A stretch of 64,000 nt of DNA from NCBI GenBank assembly GCA_036924085.1, contig JAVGWX010000006.1:34716033-34780032 (forward strand), written 5' to 3'. Numbering within the stretch: the first letter of the stretch is position 1; the number at the start of each line of letters is the position of its first letter. A model generated the notes under the pieces. That model made no database searches and was not told where the DNA came from. It saw nothing but the letters and a program-made list of their open reading frames with translations. The position numbers and the translations under genes were made by a program. This stretch comes from Ariolimax columbianus (Eukaryota; Mollusca; Gastropoda; Stylommatophora; Arionidae). Positions 1-10,133 of the stretch are shown here, piece by piece.

Positions 1-574
1 GACGCGACACCCTGGCCAGTGTATTGTCACTGACTCTGGCGCGACACCCTGGTCAGTGTATTGTCCCTGACGCGACACCCTAGTCAGTGTATTGTCCCTG
101 ACCCTGGTGCGACACCCTGGTCAGTGTATTGTCCCTGACCCTGGCGCGACACCCTGGTCAGTGTATTGTCCCTGACCCTGGCGCGACACCCTGGTCAGTG
201 TATTGTCCCTGACTCTGGCGCGACCCCCTGGTCAGTGTATTGTCCCTGACCCTGGCGCGACACCCTGGTCAGTGTATTGTCCCTGACCCTGGCGGGACAC
301 TCTGGTGAGTGTATTGTCCCTGACCCTGGTCGATGTATTGTCCCTGACCCTGGCGCGACAACCTGGTCAGTGTATTGTGTCTGACACTCACGCGACACCC
401 TGGTCAGTGTATTGTCCCTGACCCTGGCGGGACACCCTGGTGAGTGTATTGTCCCTGACCCTGGCGGGACACCCTGGTCGATGTATTGTCCCTGACCCTG
501 GCGCGACAACCTGGTCAGTGTATTGTGCCTGACACTCACGCGACACCCTGGTCAGTGTATTGTCTCTGACCGGC
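1..574 (+). repeat. 37-bp minisatellite, core-satellite family
   Basis: About fifteen tandem units of 37 bp run from the window edge. Each carries a GTCAG, a TGTATTGTCCCTGACC stretch and a GGCGCGACA stretch. The unit aligns with the 37-bp unit at 45.1-45.5 kb and the 36/39-bp unit at 39.8-43.3 kb, so I treat it as a core array of the dispersed head-plus-core repeat. The array ends at about 574 in ctgaccggcctaacgtag, which resembles the tail motif of the other copies. Any head would lie left of the window. Confidence 0.85.
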
Positions 575-628
575 CTAACGTAGAGATAGGTAACACTCTC
601 TCCTTATTCGCCATTTTCTATGAAATCA

Positions 629-643
629 TTCTCTCTCTCTCTT

Positions 644-709
<66 letters not shown>
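629..709 (+). repeat. (CT)n microsatellite
   Basis: A CT dinucleotide run of about 80 bp with two interruptions near 643-648. It lies directly after the 37-bp array. Confidence 0.97.
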
Positions 710-712
<3 letters not shown>

Positions 713-1087
713 TCATCCACTTGTCCCAGGAGGCGCCGTCGTGAGCCGCAGTTGTCTGTCCAGGGTCAGGACCTCTGAAATAATCACTTCTATTTTTCCA
801 TCATAAAAGTCGCGGTCCGTCTCATGTTGCTTCCGTTCCTATACAATTCACTACGTAATTGGTTTGTGCAGGACCGTATTGTCACTCGGCTCTTTTCGTG
901 GAGCTGGCAGACTTAGAGAACATGTTCTACTGCTTGTGTGTTCTCTTCTTCTCGGCTTTAAAGTCAAGCCATTGCCTTGGATATCCCTCTGCCACTCAAC
1001 CTCACTTATGTCCGTTAATAGTTTCCATATCCGTCGACATATACCACCAGAATCCGGCCTGGTTCAGATTGATTGAATGACACGCCT
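710..1087. other. No recognisable feature
   Basis: Unique-looking sequence. Only short frames are open and I recognise none as a protein family. Confidence 0.5.
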
Positions 1088-1136
1088 TGTGTACAGGTGT
1101 GGTGTACAGGTGTGGTGTACAGGTGTGGTGTACAGG
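1088..1136 (+). repeat. 13-bp tandem repeat
   Basis: Nearly four copies of a 13-bp unit, acaggtgtggtgt. Confidence 0.9.
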
Positions 1137-1508
1137 GCATTGACCGAAGGACGACAAAAGCGCACTGCTTTTCAAATGTTGTATTGAAGGCATTAACATA
1201 GTACATAAATAAGTCAGGCCAGGGAATGTGGGAGTTATCTCACCTCAAAGGCAAGCTGTTGATGTTTGTTGTTGCTGTTTTTGTGGGTGGAGTTGGTGTG
1301 GGGTGGGGAGGGGCGTATGGGTTGGAGAGAAGAGATGATAAATGCAACAATCAATAGCGAAAAGAAAATGTTTCATAGGTACCCTGGATTCGAACCTTGG
1401 ACCTCCAAGAAATTAATGTGGATTGTCACAAGAAAGACAGGATTTAAGAGATTTGAACAGCTGAATGTTCTTAGGTAATAAACTGATGTTAATGAGCTAC
1501 AGATATTA
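1137..1508. other. Mostly featureless; possible SINE remnant
   Basis: I see no gene. On the minus strand, 1384-1394 reads GGTTCGAATCC, an exact tRNA B-box. No convincing A-box lies upstream on that strand, so at most this is a worn tRNA-derived SINE. Confidence 0.3.
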
Positions 1509-2789
1509 TTGGTCATAAGGTGGTAGTTGCTGTAGGGGTGTCTTGTGTCTAGTTCTTCATCATTGGCAATACGGTGGTAGTTGCTGTAGGGGTGTCTTGT
1601 GTCTAGTTCTTCATCCTTGGCAATACGGTGGTAGTTTCTGTAGGGATGTCTTGTTGTTTAGTTCTTCATCCTTGGCAATACGGTGGTAGTTGCTGTAGGG
1701 GTGTCTTGTGTCTAGTTCTTCATCATTGGCAATACGGTGGTAGTTGCTGTAGGGGTGTCGTGTCTAGTTCTTCATCATTGGCAATACGGTGGTAGTTGCT
1801 GTAGGGATGTCTTGTTGTCTAGTTCTTCATCCTTGGTCATACGGTGGTAGTTGCTGTAGGGATGTCTTGTTGTCTAGTTCTTCATCCTTGGTCATACGGT
1901 GGTAGTTGCTGTAGGGATGTCTTGTTGTCTAGTTCTTCATCCTTGGTCATACGGTGGTAGTTGCTATAGGGATATCTTGTTGTCTAGTTCTTCTTCCTTG
2001 GCAATACGCTGGTAGTTGCTGTAGGGGTGTCTTGTGTCTAGTTCTTCATCCTTGGCAATACGGTGGTAGTTGCTGTAGGGGTGTCTTGTGTCTAGTTCTT
2101 CATCCTTGGCAATACGGTGGTAGTTGCTGTAGGGATGTCTTGTTGTCTAGTTGTTCATCCTTGGCAATACGGTGGTAGTTGCTGTAGGGATGTCTTGTTG
2201 TCTAGTTCTTCATCCTTGGTCATACGGTGGTAGTTGCTGTAGGGATGTCTTGTTGTCTAGTTCTTCATCCTTGGCAATACGGTGGTAGTTGCTGTAGGGG
2301 TGTCTTGTGTCTAGTTCTTCTTCCTTGGCAATACGCTGGTAGTTGCTGTAGGGGTGTCTTGTGTCTAGTTCTTCATCCTTGGCAATACGGTGGTAGTTGC
2401 TGTAAGGGTGTCTTGTGTCTAGTTCTTCATCCTTGGCAATATGGTGGTAGTTGCTGTAGGGGTGTCTTGTATAGTTCTTCATCCTTGGCCATACGGTGGT
2501 AGTTGCTGTAGGGATGTCTTGTTGTCTAGTTATTCATCCTTGGTCATACGGTGGTAGTTGCTGTAGGGGTGTCTTGTGTCTAGTTCTTCATCTTTGGTCA
2601 TACGGTGGTAGTTGCTGTAGGGATGTCTTGTTGTCTAGTTATTCATCCTTGGTCATACGGTGGTAGTTGCTGTAAGGGTGTCTTGTGTCTAGTTCTTCAT
2701 CTTTGGTCATACGGTGGTAGTTGCTGTAGGGGTGTTTTGTCTAGTTCTTCATCCTTGGCCATACGGTTTTAGTTGCTGTAGGGATGTCT
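1509..2789 (+). repeat. 54/55-bp satellite, left part
   Basis: About 23 units of 54 bp, with a 55-bp variant carrying TTGTTGTC instead of TTGTGTC. Each unit contains ggtggtagttgctgtaggg and ctagttcttcatccttgg. The 54-bp length is a multiple of three, so short open frames appear on both strands; none is a gene. The array is split at 2789 by an insertion and resumes at 3518. Confidence 0.95.
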
Positions 2790-3517
2790 GGCAAAGATGG
2801 CGCCGTAACTGGCTGCGAGTCTACATTTCTCTACTGTTTTGGATCATTATGGATGCCGCCAGACCACGGATTTGCCTGGAATTCACACTAGTCGACGACT
2901 TACACTTGTGATCACGGAAACGTGGTGTTGTTTTCCGTCGGGACTTGTTATTTCGTTCTTTTTTTGTGATTTCTTCCATCCGTTTATCCTGGTCTGGACG
3001 CCGGCTGAATCAGTGAATGGAACTACGCTTAAACCAGTTATACCTCTGTCGTGTTTCACGGGTTAGTTCTGCCGGTTCAACCTCACGAATTTGGCGTGTG
3101 GGAATTTTAGATGCTACTATGATGAGCTGAATACAGCTGGGGAGAGATGCCAGACTCACTCACACGCTGAGTGTTGTCCATGCGACCTCTTGTGGTTATC
3201 GAAAAGGCACGACAAACTGCGTTAGATGCCTTCCCACCTTTCTACCCTGCGGGTTACATGTTTACGGAAAGGCTTCGGTGGTAACCCTGAGACAAAATCT
3301 GCATCCTATGCTATCTCCAGTCGTCTCGATGAATGCCTTGCCACTGGCAAAAGGTAGCTTAGGATCTGTGAGTGAGGTTGACAAAAGGCGTAGTTTCTTC
3401 CTCACTATAATCCAAATCTCCGCGCAAGTCACCCATTTCAGCGGACACAGCAAGAGATACGACTGTCCACACGGCTGAACAAAGAGAGTGGTCTTCATCA
3501 CTTGTGATGGACAACTA
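2790..3517 (+). mobile_element. 728-bp insertion with 13-bp TSD inside the satellite
   Basis: The satellite is interrupted by 728 bp of unrelated DNA. The 13-mer tgtagggatgtct lies at 2777-2789 and again at 3518-3530, as expected for a TSD, although the same words also occur in satellite units. The insert begins ggcaaagatggcgccgtaac, which resembles a LINE 5' end and also a motif in the dispersed repeat at 22.8 kb (agatggcgcctaacaggctgc). I see no tRNA promoter, no poly-A tail and no recognised protein. It could be a retroposed or internally deleted element of unknown family. Confidence 0.6.
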
Positions 3518-3780
3518 TGTAGGGATGTCTTGTTGTCTAGTTCTTCATCCTTGGCCATACGGCCGTAGTTGCTGTAGGGGTTGTCTTGCGCTTAGTTCGT
3601 TATCCTTGGTCATATGGTGGTAGTTCCTGGAAGGCGTGTCTTGTCTAGTTCTTCATCCTTGGTCATACGGTGGTAGTTGCTGTAGGGGTGTCTTGTGCTT
3701 AGTTCTTCATCCTGTGGTCATGCTGTGGTAGTTGCTGTAGGGGTTCATCATGCGTAGTTCTTCATTTTTGGCCATACATT
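3518..3780 (+). repeat. 54/55-bp satellite, right part
   Basis: The same satellite resumes after the insertion. About five units run to 3780 and become more diverged towards the right edge, as is usual at array ends. Confidence 0.9.
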
Positions 3781-4368
3781 GCCAGGGAAGCCGGAATCGA
3801 GTTATTTACAGCAATAGTTTTAATACCGCCAAGTTGCCATCGTCATCCACAACTCTCTTACAACATCCGACCGCGTACGCTTAAATCTCTAGCACTTCAT
3901 CCCCGACTGATGAGACTGCGATGCGACTTACTTTAAATGTTATATCTTATTGGAATGACAAAGTACATAATACACGTGATACCAGTGATGTTTCCCACAT
4001 GATCTTGCTACTGCACATTTTTATGTAAAGTGATCGTCTGCTGGCCCGGCGCCATAACTGTCGACACGTAAGCAGGCAGTCTCTAAAGCAAGGACTCTTA
4101 GCCTGGGGTTCAATGCCACCGCAGCAGTTCATTAACCCTCGAAGGGATTCATGAAATGCCCCGCCAGTCGGTTGGTGTATCAGGACTGACAAGAGTTACA
4201 TCTTCATTTTTGTATAAACTGTTAACTGCAAAAATAAAATAAAAGGTCAAAAATTCAAGTTTATGTTTGACTACACTTGAAATGGCGGTCTCCTTTTGGA
4301 AGTCCATGAATCATTGCCTGGTGGAGGCTGGATCAGAGCTCAAGTTTCTCGTTTTCTGCTTCGCGGTT
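3781..4368. other. No recognisable feature
   Basis: Mixed-composition DNA between two minisatellites. Frames on both strands are short and match no family I know. Confidence 0.45.
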
Positions 4369-4920
4369 CGTTCCCAAACTCCCGCTACCAGGCCCCGACT
4401 GTTTTCAAACTCCCGCTACCAGGCCCTGAACGTTCTCAAACTCCCGCTACCAACCCCGACCGTTATCAAACTCCCGCTACCAGGCCCCGACCGTTCTCAA
4501 TCTCCCACTATCAAGACCTGAACGTTCTCAAACTCCCGCTACCAGCCCACGACCATTCTCAAACTCCAGCTATTCAGCCCTGAACGTTCCCAAACTCCCG
4601 CTACTAAGCCCCAACCGTTCTCAAACTCCCGCTACCAGCCCACGACGATTCTAAAACTCCAGCTATTCAGCCCTGAACGTTCTCAAACTCCCGCTACTAA
4701 GCCCCAACTGTTCCCAAACTACCGCTACCAGGCCCCGACCGTTTTCAAACTCCCGCTACCAGCCCACGACCATTCTCAAACTCCAGCTATTCAGCCCTGA
4801 ACGTTCTCAAACTCCCGCTACCAGCCCACGACCATTCTCAAACTCCAGCTATTCAGCCCTGAACGTTCTCAAACTCCCGCTACTAAGCCCCAACCGTTCT
4901 CAAACTACCGCTACCAGGCC
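4369..4920 (+). repeat. 30/31-bp minisatellite
   Basis: About eighteen units with the core cgttctcaaactcccgctac followed by a variable caggccccgac, cagcccacgac or taagccccaac segment. Variant types recur in blocks: the pair cagcccacgaccattctc and ctccagctattcagccctg is repeated, indicating duplication of two-unit blocks. The array directly abuts a LINE fragment at 4920. Confidence 0.92.
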
Positions 4921-5345
4921 TTTCCGTGGAAGATCGCATTTGCAAGACCATTTGATCTCAATATGTGACCGTACCAAGCGAGTTTCCTTCTTTTGACAGT
5001 TGCCAAGAGGTCTTCAAAAGGCCATATTGCTGTTGTAATTCTATCTCGTACTTCCACATTTGTAACTCGATCTTTGTACGTGACGTTTAAAGGTCTTCGG
5101 AAACATCTCATCTCCAAGACCTGTATCCTTCGCTGAAGGTCAGCCGTAACTGTCCATGTCTCACAAGCATAGAGGAACATCGACAGCACCAGTTTACGCA
5201 TTAATCTGATCTTCGTGCATAGTGCTAACCGTTTATCTTGCCAGATTTTGTTAAGTCATGCAAGCGCAGCTATTGTCTGTGCTATTCTGACCAACACTTC
5301 ACATTTCGACCCTTCATCACTGTGAAGGTAGTGGACGGTAGCAGG
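4921..5345 (-). pseudogene. LINE reverse-transcriptase C-terminal fragment
   Basis: The minus strand encodes the region after the reverse-transcriptase domain of a non-LTR retrotransposon. It includes LVLSMFLYACETWTVTADLQ, a Cys/Arg-rich MRCFRRPLNVTYKDRVTN segment, and KRRKLAWYGHILRSNGLAN. Upstream on the same strand, across a stop, I read DEGSKCEVLVRIAQTIAALA and then IWQDK, normal for this LINE type. The copy is truncated at both ends and has no catalytic core. A closely related copy lies at 44.40-44.93 kb on the plus strand. The subfamily (RTE-like or related) is inferred. Confidence 0.85.
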
Positions 5346-5594
5346 GAAATATGTATAACAGAGAGCAAGGATTATTATGGCTTACTGTTAGGGGAACAAA
5401 TTTTGAAAATTTCCCACATAACCGGGCAAAATGCACCTGTAGGGTGCTCGGCCCATTCCATTGCTGAAAGTGTCAACGACAGCACTAACGCCATAACTGA
5501 GTTAGCGGCTTCGAAACTTTCCCCTGACCTCGTCATGCACTCATCTGCTGATGGTCAACCGGAAGAAGTGGTCTTACCATGAAAAAAACGACAT
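5346..5594. other. Unassigned sequence beside the LINE fragment
   Basis: A plus-strand frame is open across 5238-5582, but its left part is simply the antisense of the LINE fragment, so I do not call it a gene. The rest may be more LINE, too diverged to recognise. Confidence 0.4.
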
Positions 5595-5705
5595 GTCAGG
5601 TCTGTTAACTGAGCATGAAGAGATTTGAACCTAGTACGTTCGAATTGTAAGCCAATCTCACAATCCCTAGGCCACACGCTCTCTGATACTGGCAAGGGCA
5701 GCAGT
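5595..5705 (-). mobile_element. tRNA-derived SINE remnant
   Basis: The minus strand shows an A-box-like gtgtggcctagggattgtg and, about 35 bp on, a B-box-like aggttcaaatctc, the spacing of a tRNA-derived Pol III promoter. No full cloverleaf with a matched acceptor stem is visible, so a SINE head is more likely than a tRNA gene. Confidence 0.5.
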
Positions 5706-5904
5706 GATGAGAAAATGTCAATTTTTGGGACCTAAATGTAGCGGATCTATCTTAAATCTAACATGCAAAAACCGCTTTGAAGCATAGCTAAAAATCTAAC
5801 CATTAAAAGAACGGTTCAGCTGATTTATTTTCATGTTATAACTAACAACAGATTTATTTTTATGTCATAACAGCTGATTGATTCTCATGTCAGAACAGCT
5901 GATT

Positions 5905-6120
5905 ATGGGCACCCAGTGGTCTCGAGGTAAAGTGTCCGCCTCGAGTGTTAGAGGTCGCAGGTTCAAATCATGGAGGAGACCGGGATTTTTTCACGTGGAT
6001 CACCAGGTAAAAATTTTCCCTGATCTATTACTAGTGAAATCAGACACCCGTGTTCAGTGATGCGCACGTTAGAAATCCTTTGCAGTTGGAAATCGAAAAG
6101 AGTATAGGCTTAACGGCCGC
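5905..6120 (+). mobile_element. tRNA-derived SINE
   Basis: An A-box region, agtggtctcgaggtaaagtg, precedes gtccgcctcgagtgttagag and a B-box ggttcaaatca at about 5961-5971. The tRNA-like head leads into a non-tRNA body. The right boundary is uncertain. Confidence 0.55.
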
Positions 6121-6164
6121 TGCTCGGGCAAAATTCAAGTTAAAAATATACTCAAATGTTTCAA

Positions 6165-6480
6165 GAAACTCTCGTCTCACAGAGAATATGTCGCAGAAAG
6201 GGGGGGCTGTGTGACTATAATATCAGGTCTTGGTAATGTGGTTAGCGGAGCGGCATAAATAGCGCCTGACAGGCTGCGGGTCTACCATCCTCTAATATAC
6301 GCTTCCACTACCACGTCCCAAAATATAGGCGATTGTATATTCCATGGGCTACCAACCGTCGGTTGGTAACAAATACTGGGATTGACCTGGCAAGACACCA
6401 GCGGATTTTCGCCTGCCAAAAAATATAAAACAAAGGTCACAGCTCCCCACAACGTCTAACGACACAACTGGACTGAAGAC
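6165..6480 (+). repeat. Dispersed repeat D1, copy 1
   Basis: It shares ordered motifs with 22.69-23.08 kb: tctcacagaga followed by atgtcg, ctgtgtgac, and agcgcctgacaggctgcggg against ggcgcctaacaggctgcagc. Two diverged copies in the same orientation show a dispersed element of unknown class. I see no protein. Confidence 0.5.
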
Positions 6481-6904
6481 AGATAGATAGAACAGCTGAT
6501 TTTTTTCATGTAATAACAGCTGTATAATTGTTCCGTCATAGTTAACAAGATTTTATAATTCCCTATTTTCTAGTTTGCCAACTTGATCTAATTATTACTC
6601 CAATATTTATTACAAACGCGTTTTACAATATAAAAGCGTCATGTTTTACTTAGGTGGCAACGACATTAAACCGTATTTAGTGTTAGCGATAAAAATCGGA
6701 CACTATCACCTACCGTAAGCGACATATATCAAAGGATGCGGTCTTTTTAAAAAGCCGAATTACTCCCATGTGTCTCTTTACAGTTGGCCGAATCCCCGTT
6801 GCCATCGGTCGGTGCATAAACATTGGATAATGTTTATTTTCATTTTAATCAGTTTGAAGAGGAGATAGTTTCATTCTGCGTCGTAGTGGCCATGTCTTAG
6901 TCTC
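6481..6904. other. AT-rich sequence, no feature
   Basis: It contains a few repeats of acagctgattt-type words near 5810-5900 and 6490-6530, but no gene or known element. A diverged unit of the 59-bp array probably begins near 6895. Confidence 0.45.
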
Positions 6905-8110
6905 CGGACTGACTAACAGAGCACAGTAGTGTGACATGATCAGAAGACTTCAACATCAGTCGTCAGACTGAATGAAAGAGGACAGTACTGTGGCATGATC
7001 AGAAGACTTCAACATCAGTCGTCAGACTGAATGAAAGAGGACAGTACTGTGACATGATCAGAAGACTTCAACATCAGTCGTCAGACTGAATGAAAGAGGA
7101 CAGTACTGTGACATGATCAGAAGACTTCAACATCAGTCGTCAGACTGAATGAAAGAGGACAGTACTGTGACATGATCAGAAGACTTCAACATCAGTCGTC
7201 AGACTGAATGAAAGAGGACAGTACTGTGACATGATCAGAAGACTTCAACATCAGTCGTCAGACTGAATGAAAGAGGACAGTACTGTGGCATGATCAGAAG
7301 ACTTCAACATCAGTCGTCAGACTGAATGAAAGAGGACAGTACTGTGACATGATCAGAAGACTTCAACATCAGTCGTCAGACTGAATGAAAGAGGACAGTA
7401 CTGTGACATGATCAGAAGACTTCAACATCAGTCGTCAGACTGAATGAAAGAGGACAGTACTGTGACATGATCAGAAGACTTCAACATCAGTCGTCAGACT
7501 GAATGAAAGAGGACAGTACTGTGACATGATCAGAAGACTTCAACATCAGTCGTCAGACTGAATGAAAGAGGACAGTACTGTGACATGATCAGAAGACTTC
7601 AACATCAGTCGTCAGACTGAATGAAAGAGGACAGTACTGTGACCTGATCAGAAGACTTCAACATCAGTCGTCAGACTGAATGAAAGAGGACAGTACTGTG
7701 ACATGATCAGAAGACTTCAACATCAGTCGTCAGACTGAATGAAAGAGGACAGTACTGTGACATGATCAGAAGACTTCAACATCAGTCGTCAGACTGAATG
7801 AAAGAGGACAGTACTGTGACATGATCAGAAGACTTCAACATCAGTCGTCAGACTGAATGAAAGAGGACAGTACTGTGACATGATCAGAAGACTTCAACAT
7901 CAGTCGTCAGACTGAATGAAAGAGGACAGTACTGTGACATGATCAGAAGACTTCAACATCAGTCGTCAGACTGAATGAAAGAGGACAGTACTGTGACATG
8001 ATCAGAAGACTTCAACATCAGTCGTCAGACTGAATGAAAGAGGACAGTACTGTGACATGATCAGAAGACTTCAACATCAGTCGTCAGACTGAATGAAAGA
8101 GGACAGTGGC
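6905..8110 (+). repeat. 59-bp satellite, about 20 nearly identical units
   Basis: The period is exactly 59 bp, seen as a one-base shift per 60-base line. Units read gaaagaggacagtactgtga, then catgatcagaagacttcaac, then atcagtcgtcagactgaat. The only differences I see in the central units are tggcatg for tgacatg near 6991 and 7287, and gacctg for gacatg near 7642. Such uniformity implies very recent expansion or strong gene conversion. The length is not a multiple of three, and stops break every frame. Confidence 0.97.
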
Positions 8111-8215
8111 GTGACATGACCAGACGATTTGCACACCAATCTCCTGAGTGACTAACAGGACAGTGGCGTGACATGACCAGACGATTTGCACACCAATCTC
8201 CTGAGTGACGAACCA
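8103..8215 (+). repeat. 57-bp diverged units at the end of the 59-bp array
   Basis: Two copies of a related but distinct 57-bp unit (gaccagacgatttgcacacc ... ctcctgagtgac) follow the uniform array. The unit keeps ggacagtggcgtgacatga against ggacagtactgtgacatga. This edge may hold the older ancestral form. Confidence 0.85.
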
Positions 8216-8323
8216 GCTGGCGATGACGTGATATTTATGTAAAACAATGCCTTTCTCTACTGGCCTCATATTTAAAGTTCCTCACCGACCACTATTGTTC
8301 TTCATTGATTCTTTGACCAGGAT

Positions 8324-8342
8324 GTGCCCCCCCCCCCCCCCC
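8324..8342 (+). repeat. Poly-C run
   Basis: An uninterrupted C run of about 17 bases. Its exact length is prone to sequencing error. Confidence 0.9.
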
Positions 8343-8344
8343 AC

Positions 8345-8430
8345 TACTCTCCAGTGTTCGTGGCCGAGGGGTAAGGTCTCTAGTCTCTTAAATTGGAGCC
8401 ACTGGTGTTCAATCTGAGTTAATGTATAGG
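8345..8430 (+). mobile_element. tRNA-like SINE head
   Basis: cgtggccgaggggtaaggtc resembles the D-arm/A-box of Leu or Ser tRNAs, and ggtgttcaatc about 40 bp on resembles a degenerate B-box. The remainder does not fold as a convincing tRNA, so I call a SINE remnant with modest confidence. Confidence 0.4.
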
Positions 8431-9090
8431 TTTTTAATTGTGTGTGCGAGTGCAGGGAGCACGGGAGAGAAGACTGTAGGGATTCAAATCCCAGTAAATT
8501 CAAAGTTACTTATCTATTGTGAGTCAGACAAAAATTAGGTTGTACATTGCGCTAGTCTGATCGAGTTAACGTCCGTTTTTCATTTAGCTCTATACATAAC
8601 AGCTCTTCTCCGCCCCATCCCTCTAACGTCGGTGATATCGCTTATGTTTCATTGCCATCCAATCAATTCTAGTTCTGCCTTTGGCATAATACCCGACATT
8701 TTGGTTACCTTCAGCGCACGACAAAACCGCTTGGCGCGCATGTCCTTGCGAAGATGCAGTCCAGGCAATCAGAAATGTAGGAGATGAAATGCGCGGACAT
8801 GCTAGAAAAGCTCGTGAATTAAATAAACCCTTCGTATGAAGCCAGTATTCCTTGCTTACGCTGCCCAAAATCTTTCAAGACTTCGCACCTATAAACATCT
8901 CGAAAATACTTCAAATAGATAAGAATAGAAAGTGGTCCTGGTGGCCCAGGAGGGACGAACAACAAGAATCAACATTTATATTTTTGCTTTAAAAAAACTG
9001 GGATTGTTTACTAATCCACTAAATGCATACCGTACCGTGGATATTTGGATATCCATGGTTAACGTTTAAATCCAAATATATGTATATATT
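8431..9090. other. No recognisable feature
   Basis: A minus-strand frame of 81 codons (8623-8868) is open but matches no family I know and shows no clear splice signals. Confidence 0.45.
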
Positions 9091-9300
9091 AACGCGCATG
9101 TTTATATTCATATATATATATATGTACATGTATTTTTATATTCACATGTGTTTTTAACATATATGAACAACGTGCATGTTTATATCCATAGATACGTTTA
9201 TATATAGTCACATATATATATCCACAGAAATGTGTATATCTACATATTAATGTATATCCACATGTGCTTATATCCACGCATTTTTGTATCCACACTATCA
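9091..9300 (+). repeat. AT-rich simple-sequence region
   Basis: Degenerate repeats of gtttatat, ccacat and tatatata words, with a pure TA stretch near 9111-9122. It is low-complexity and non-coding. Confidence 0.75.
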
Positions 9301-9363
9301 TATCGAGCGATATAATAAGGCCGAAAGGACTATGTTCGCTCCCCTTACGTTGCAGTACAGTAA

Positions 9364-9604
9364 ATTTCACCTGACCTTGGTTACACTTAGTTTCCACCTT
9401 GATCAGTGTTTCACCTGACTCTTATTACAGTTCGCTTCAACCTTGATCAGTAAGACTCACCTGACCCTTAATTACACTTTGCTCCCACCTTGATCAGTAA
9501 GTTTCACCTGAATCTTATTACAGTTCGCTCTCATATTGATTAGTATTTTTCACCGACTCTGATTAGATGTCGCTCCCACCTTGATCAGTCTGTTTCATTT
9601 GACC
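9364..9604 (+). repeat. About 47-50-bp minisatellite, core-satellite family
   Basis: About five diverged units, each with ccttgatcagt, a cacctgac stretch and ttattacagttcgct or a variant. The order gatcagt, cctgaccct, ttacac matches the 37-bp core unit at 45.1 kb (gatcagtatattttgcctga), so it is probably another locus of that family. The array is split by a SINE and its last part resumes at 9865. Confidence 0.7.
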
Positions 9605-9864
9605 ATGGGGACGGCGTGACCTAGTGGTTAAGTGGCACAACTCACAACCCGAAAGTTCTGTGTTCGATCACCATCACAGCACCGGCCGTTAGCCCGGGGA
9701 AGCAAACCCTTAGAAAATGCAAGAGGAAGCAGACCCTTACATAAAATGCATGCTGAAGTCAGATGCACTGGGCCGACAGGCGCAAAATAAAAACCACAGT
9801 GCAACGCTCACCGCCTTGGGGATAAGAGGAATAAGGCGAACGCAACAAAATAAAATAAATAAAG
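9605..9864 (+). mobile_element. SINE family A, copy 1
   Basis: A tRNA-derived SINE about 255 bp long. Its head reads ggggacggcgtgacctagtg then gttaagtgg, with B-box-like tgttcgatcacc. The body contains gcaaacccttagaaa, cagacccttacataaaatgc and gctgaagtcagatgcactgg. The 3' end is rich in aaataaaat. It sits inside a minisatellite, with a possible short TSD ttgacc at 9599-9604 and 9865-9870. Other copies lie at 16.80 kb (+) and 23.09 kb (-). Confidence 0.9.
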
Positions 9865-9890
9865 TTGACCCTGATTACACTTCGATACAT

Positions 9891-9904
9891 GTCTGTCTGT
9901 CTGT

Positions 9905-9959
<55 letters not shown>

Positions 9960-10034
9960 CCCGCCCGCCCGCCCGCCCGCCCGCCCGCCCGCCCGCCCGT
10001 CCGTCCGTCCGTCCGTCCGTCCGTCCGTCCGTCC

Positions 10035-10068
<34 letters not shown>

Positions 10069-10069
10069 A

Positions 10070-10133
<64 letters not shown>

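Noticed and set aside
2210..2502. Repeated KDEELDTRHPYSNYH-type peptide as a secreted repeat protein
   Set aside because: The 54-bp satellite keeps frame by length alone. Neighbouring 55-bp units break it, and there is no signal peptide or splice context.
5238..5582. 114-codon frame on the plus strand
   Set aside because: Its left part is antisense to a LINE fragment and it has no recognisable domain.
6905..8110. Possible CRISPR array or rDNA spacer in the 59-bp repeat
   Set aside because: Unit and supposed spacer are both identical from copy to copy, so it is a satellite. No rRNA sequence is nearby.
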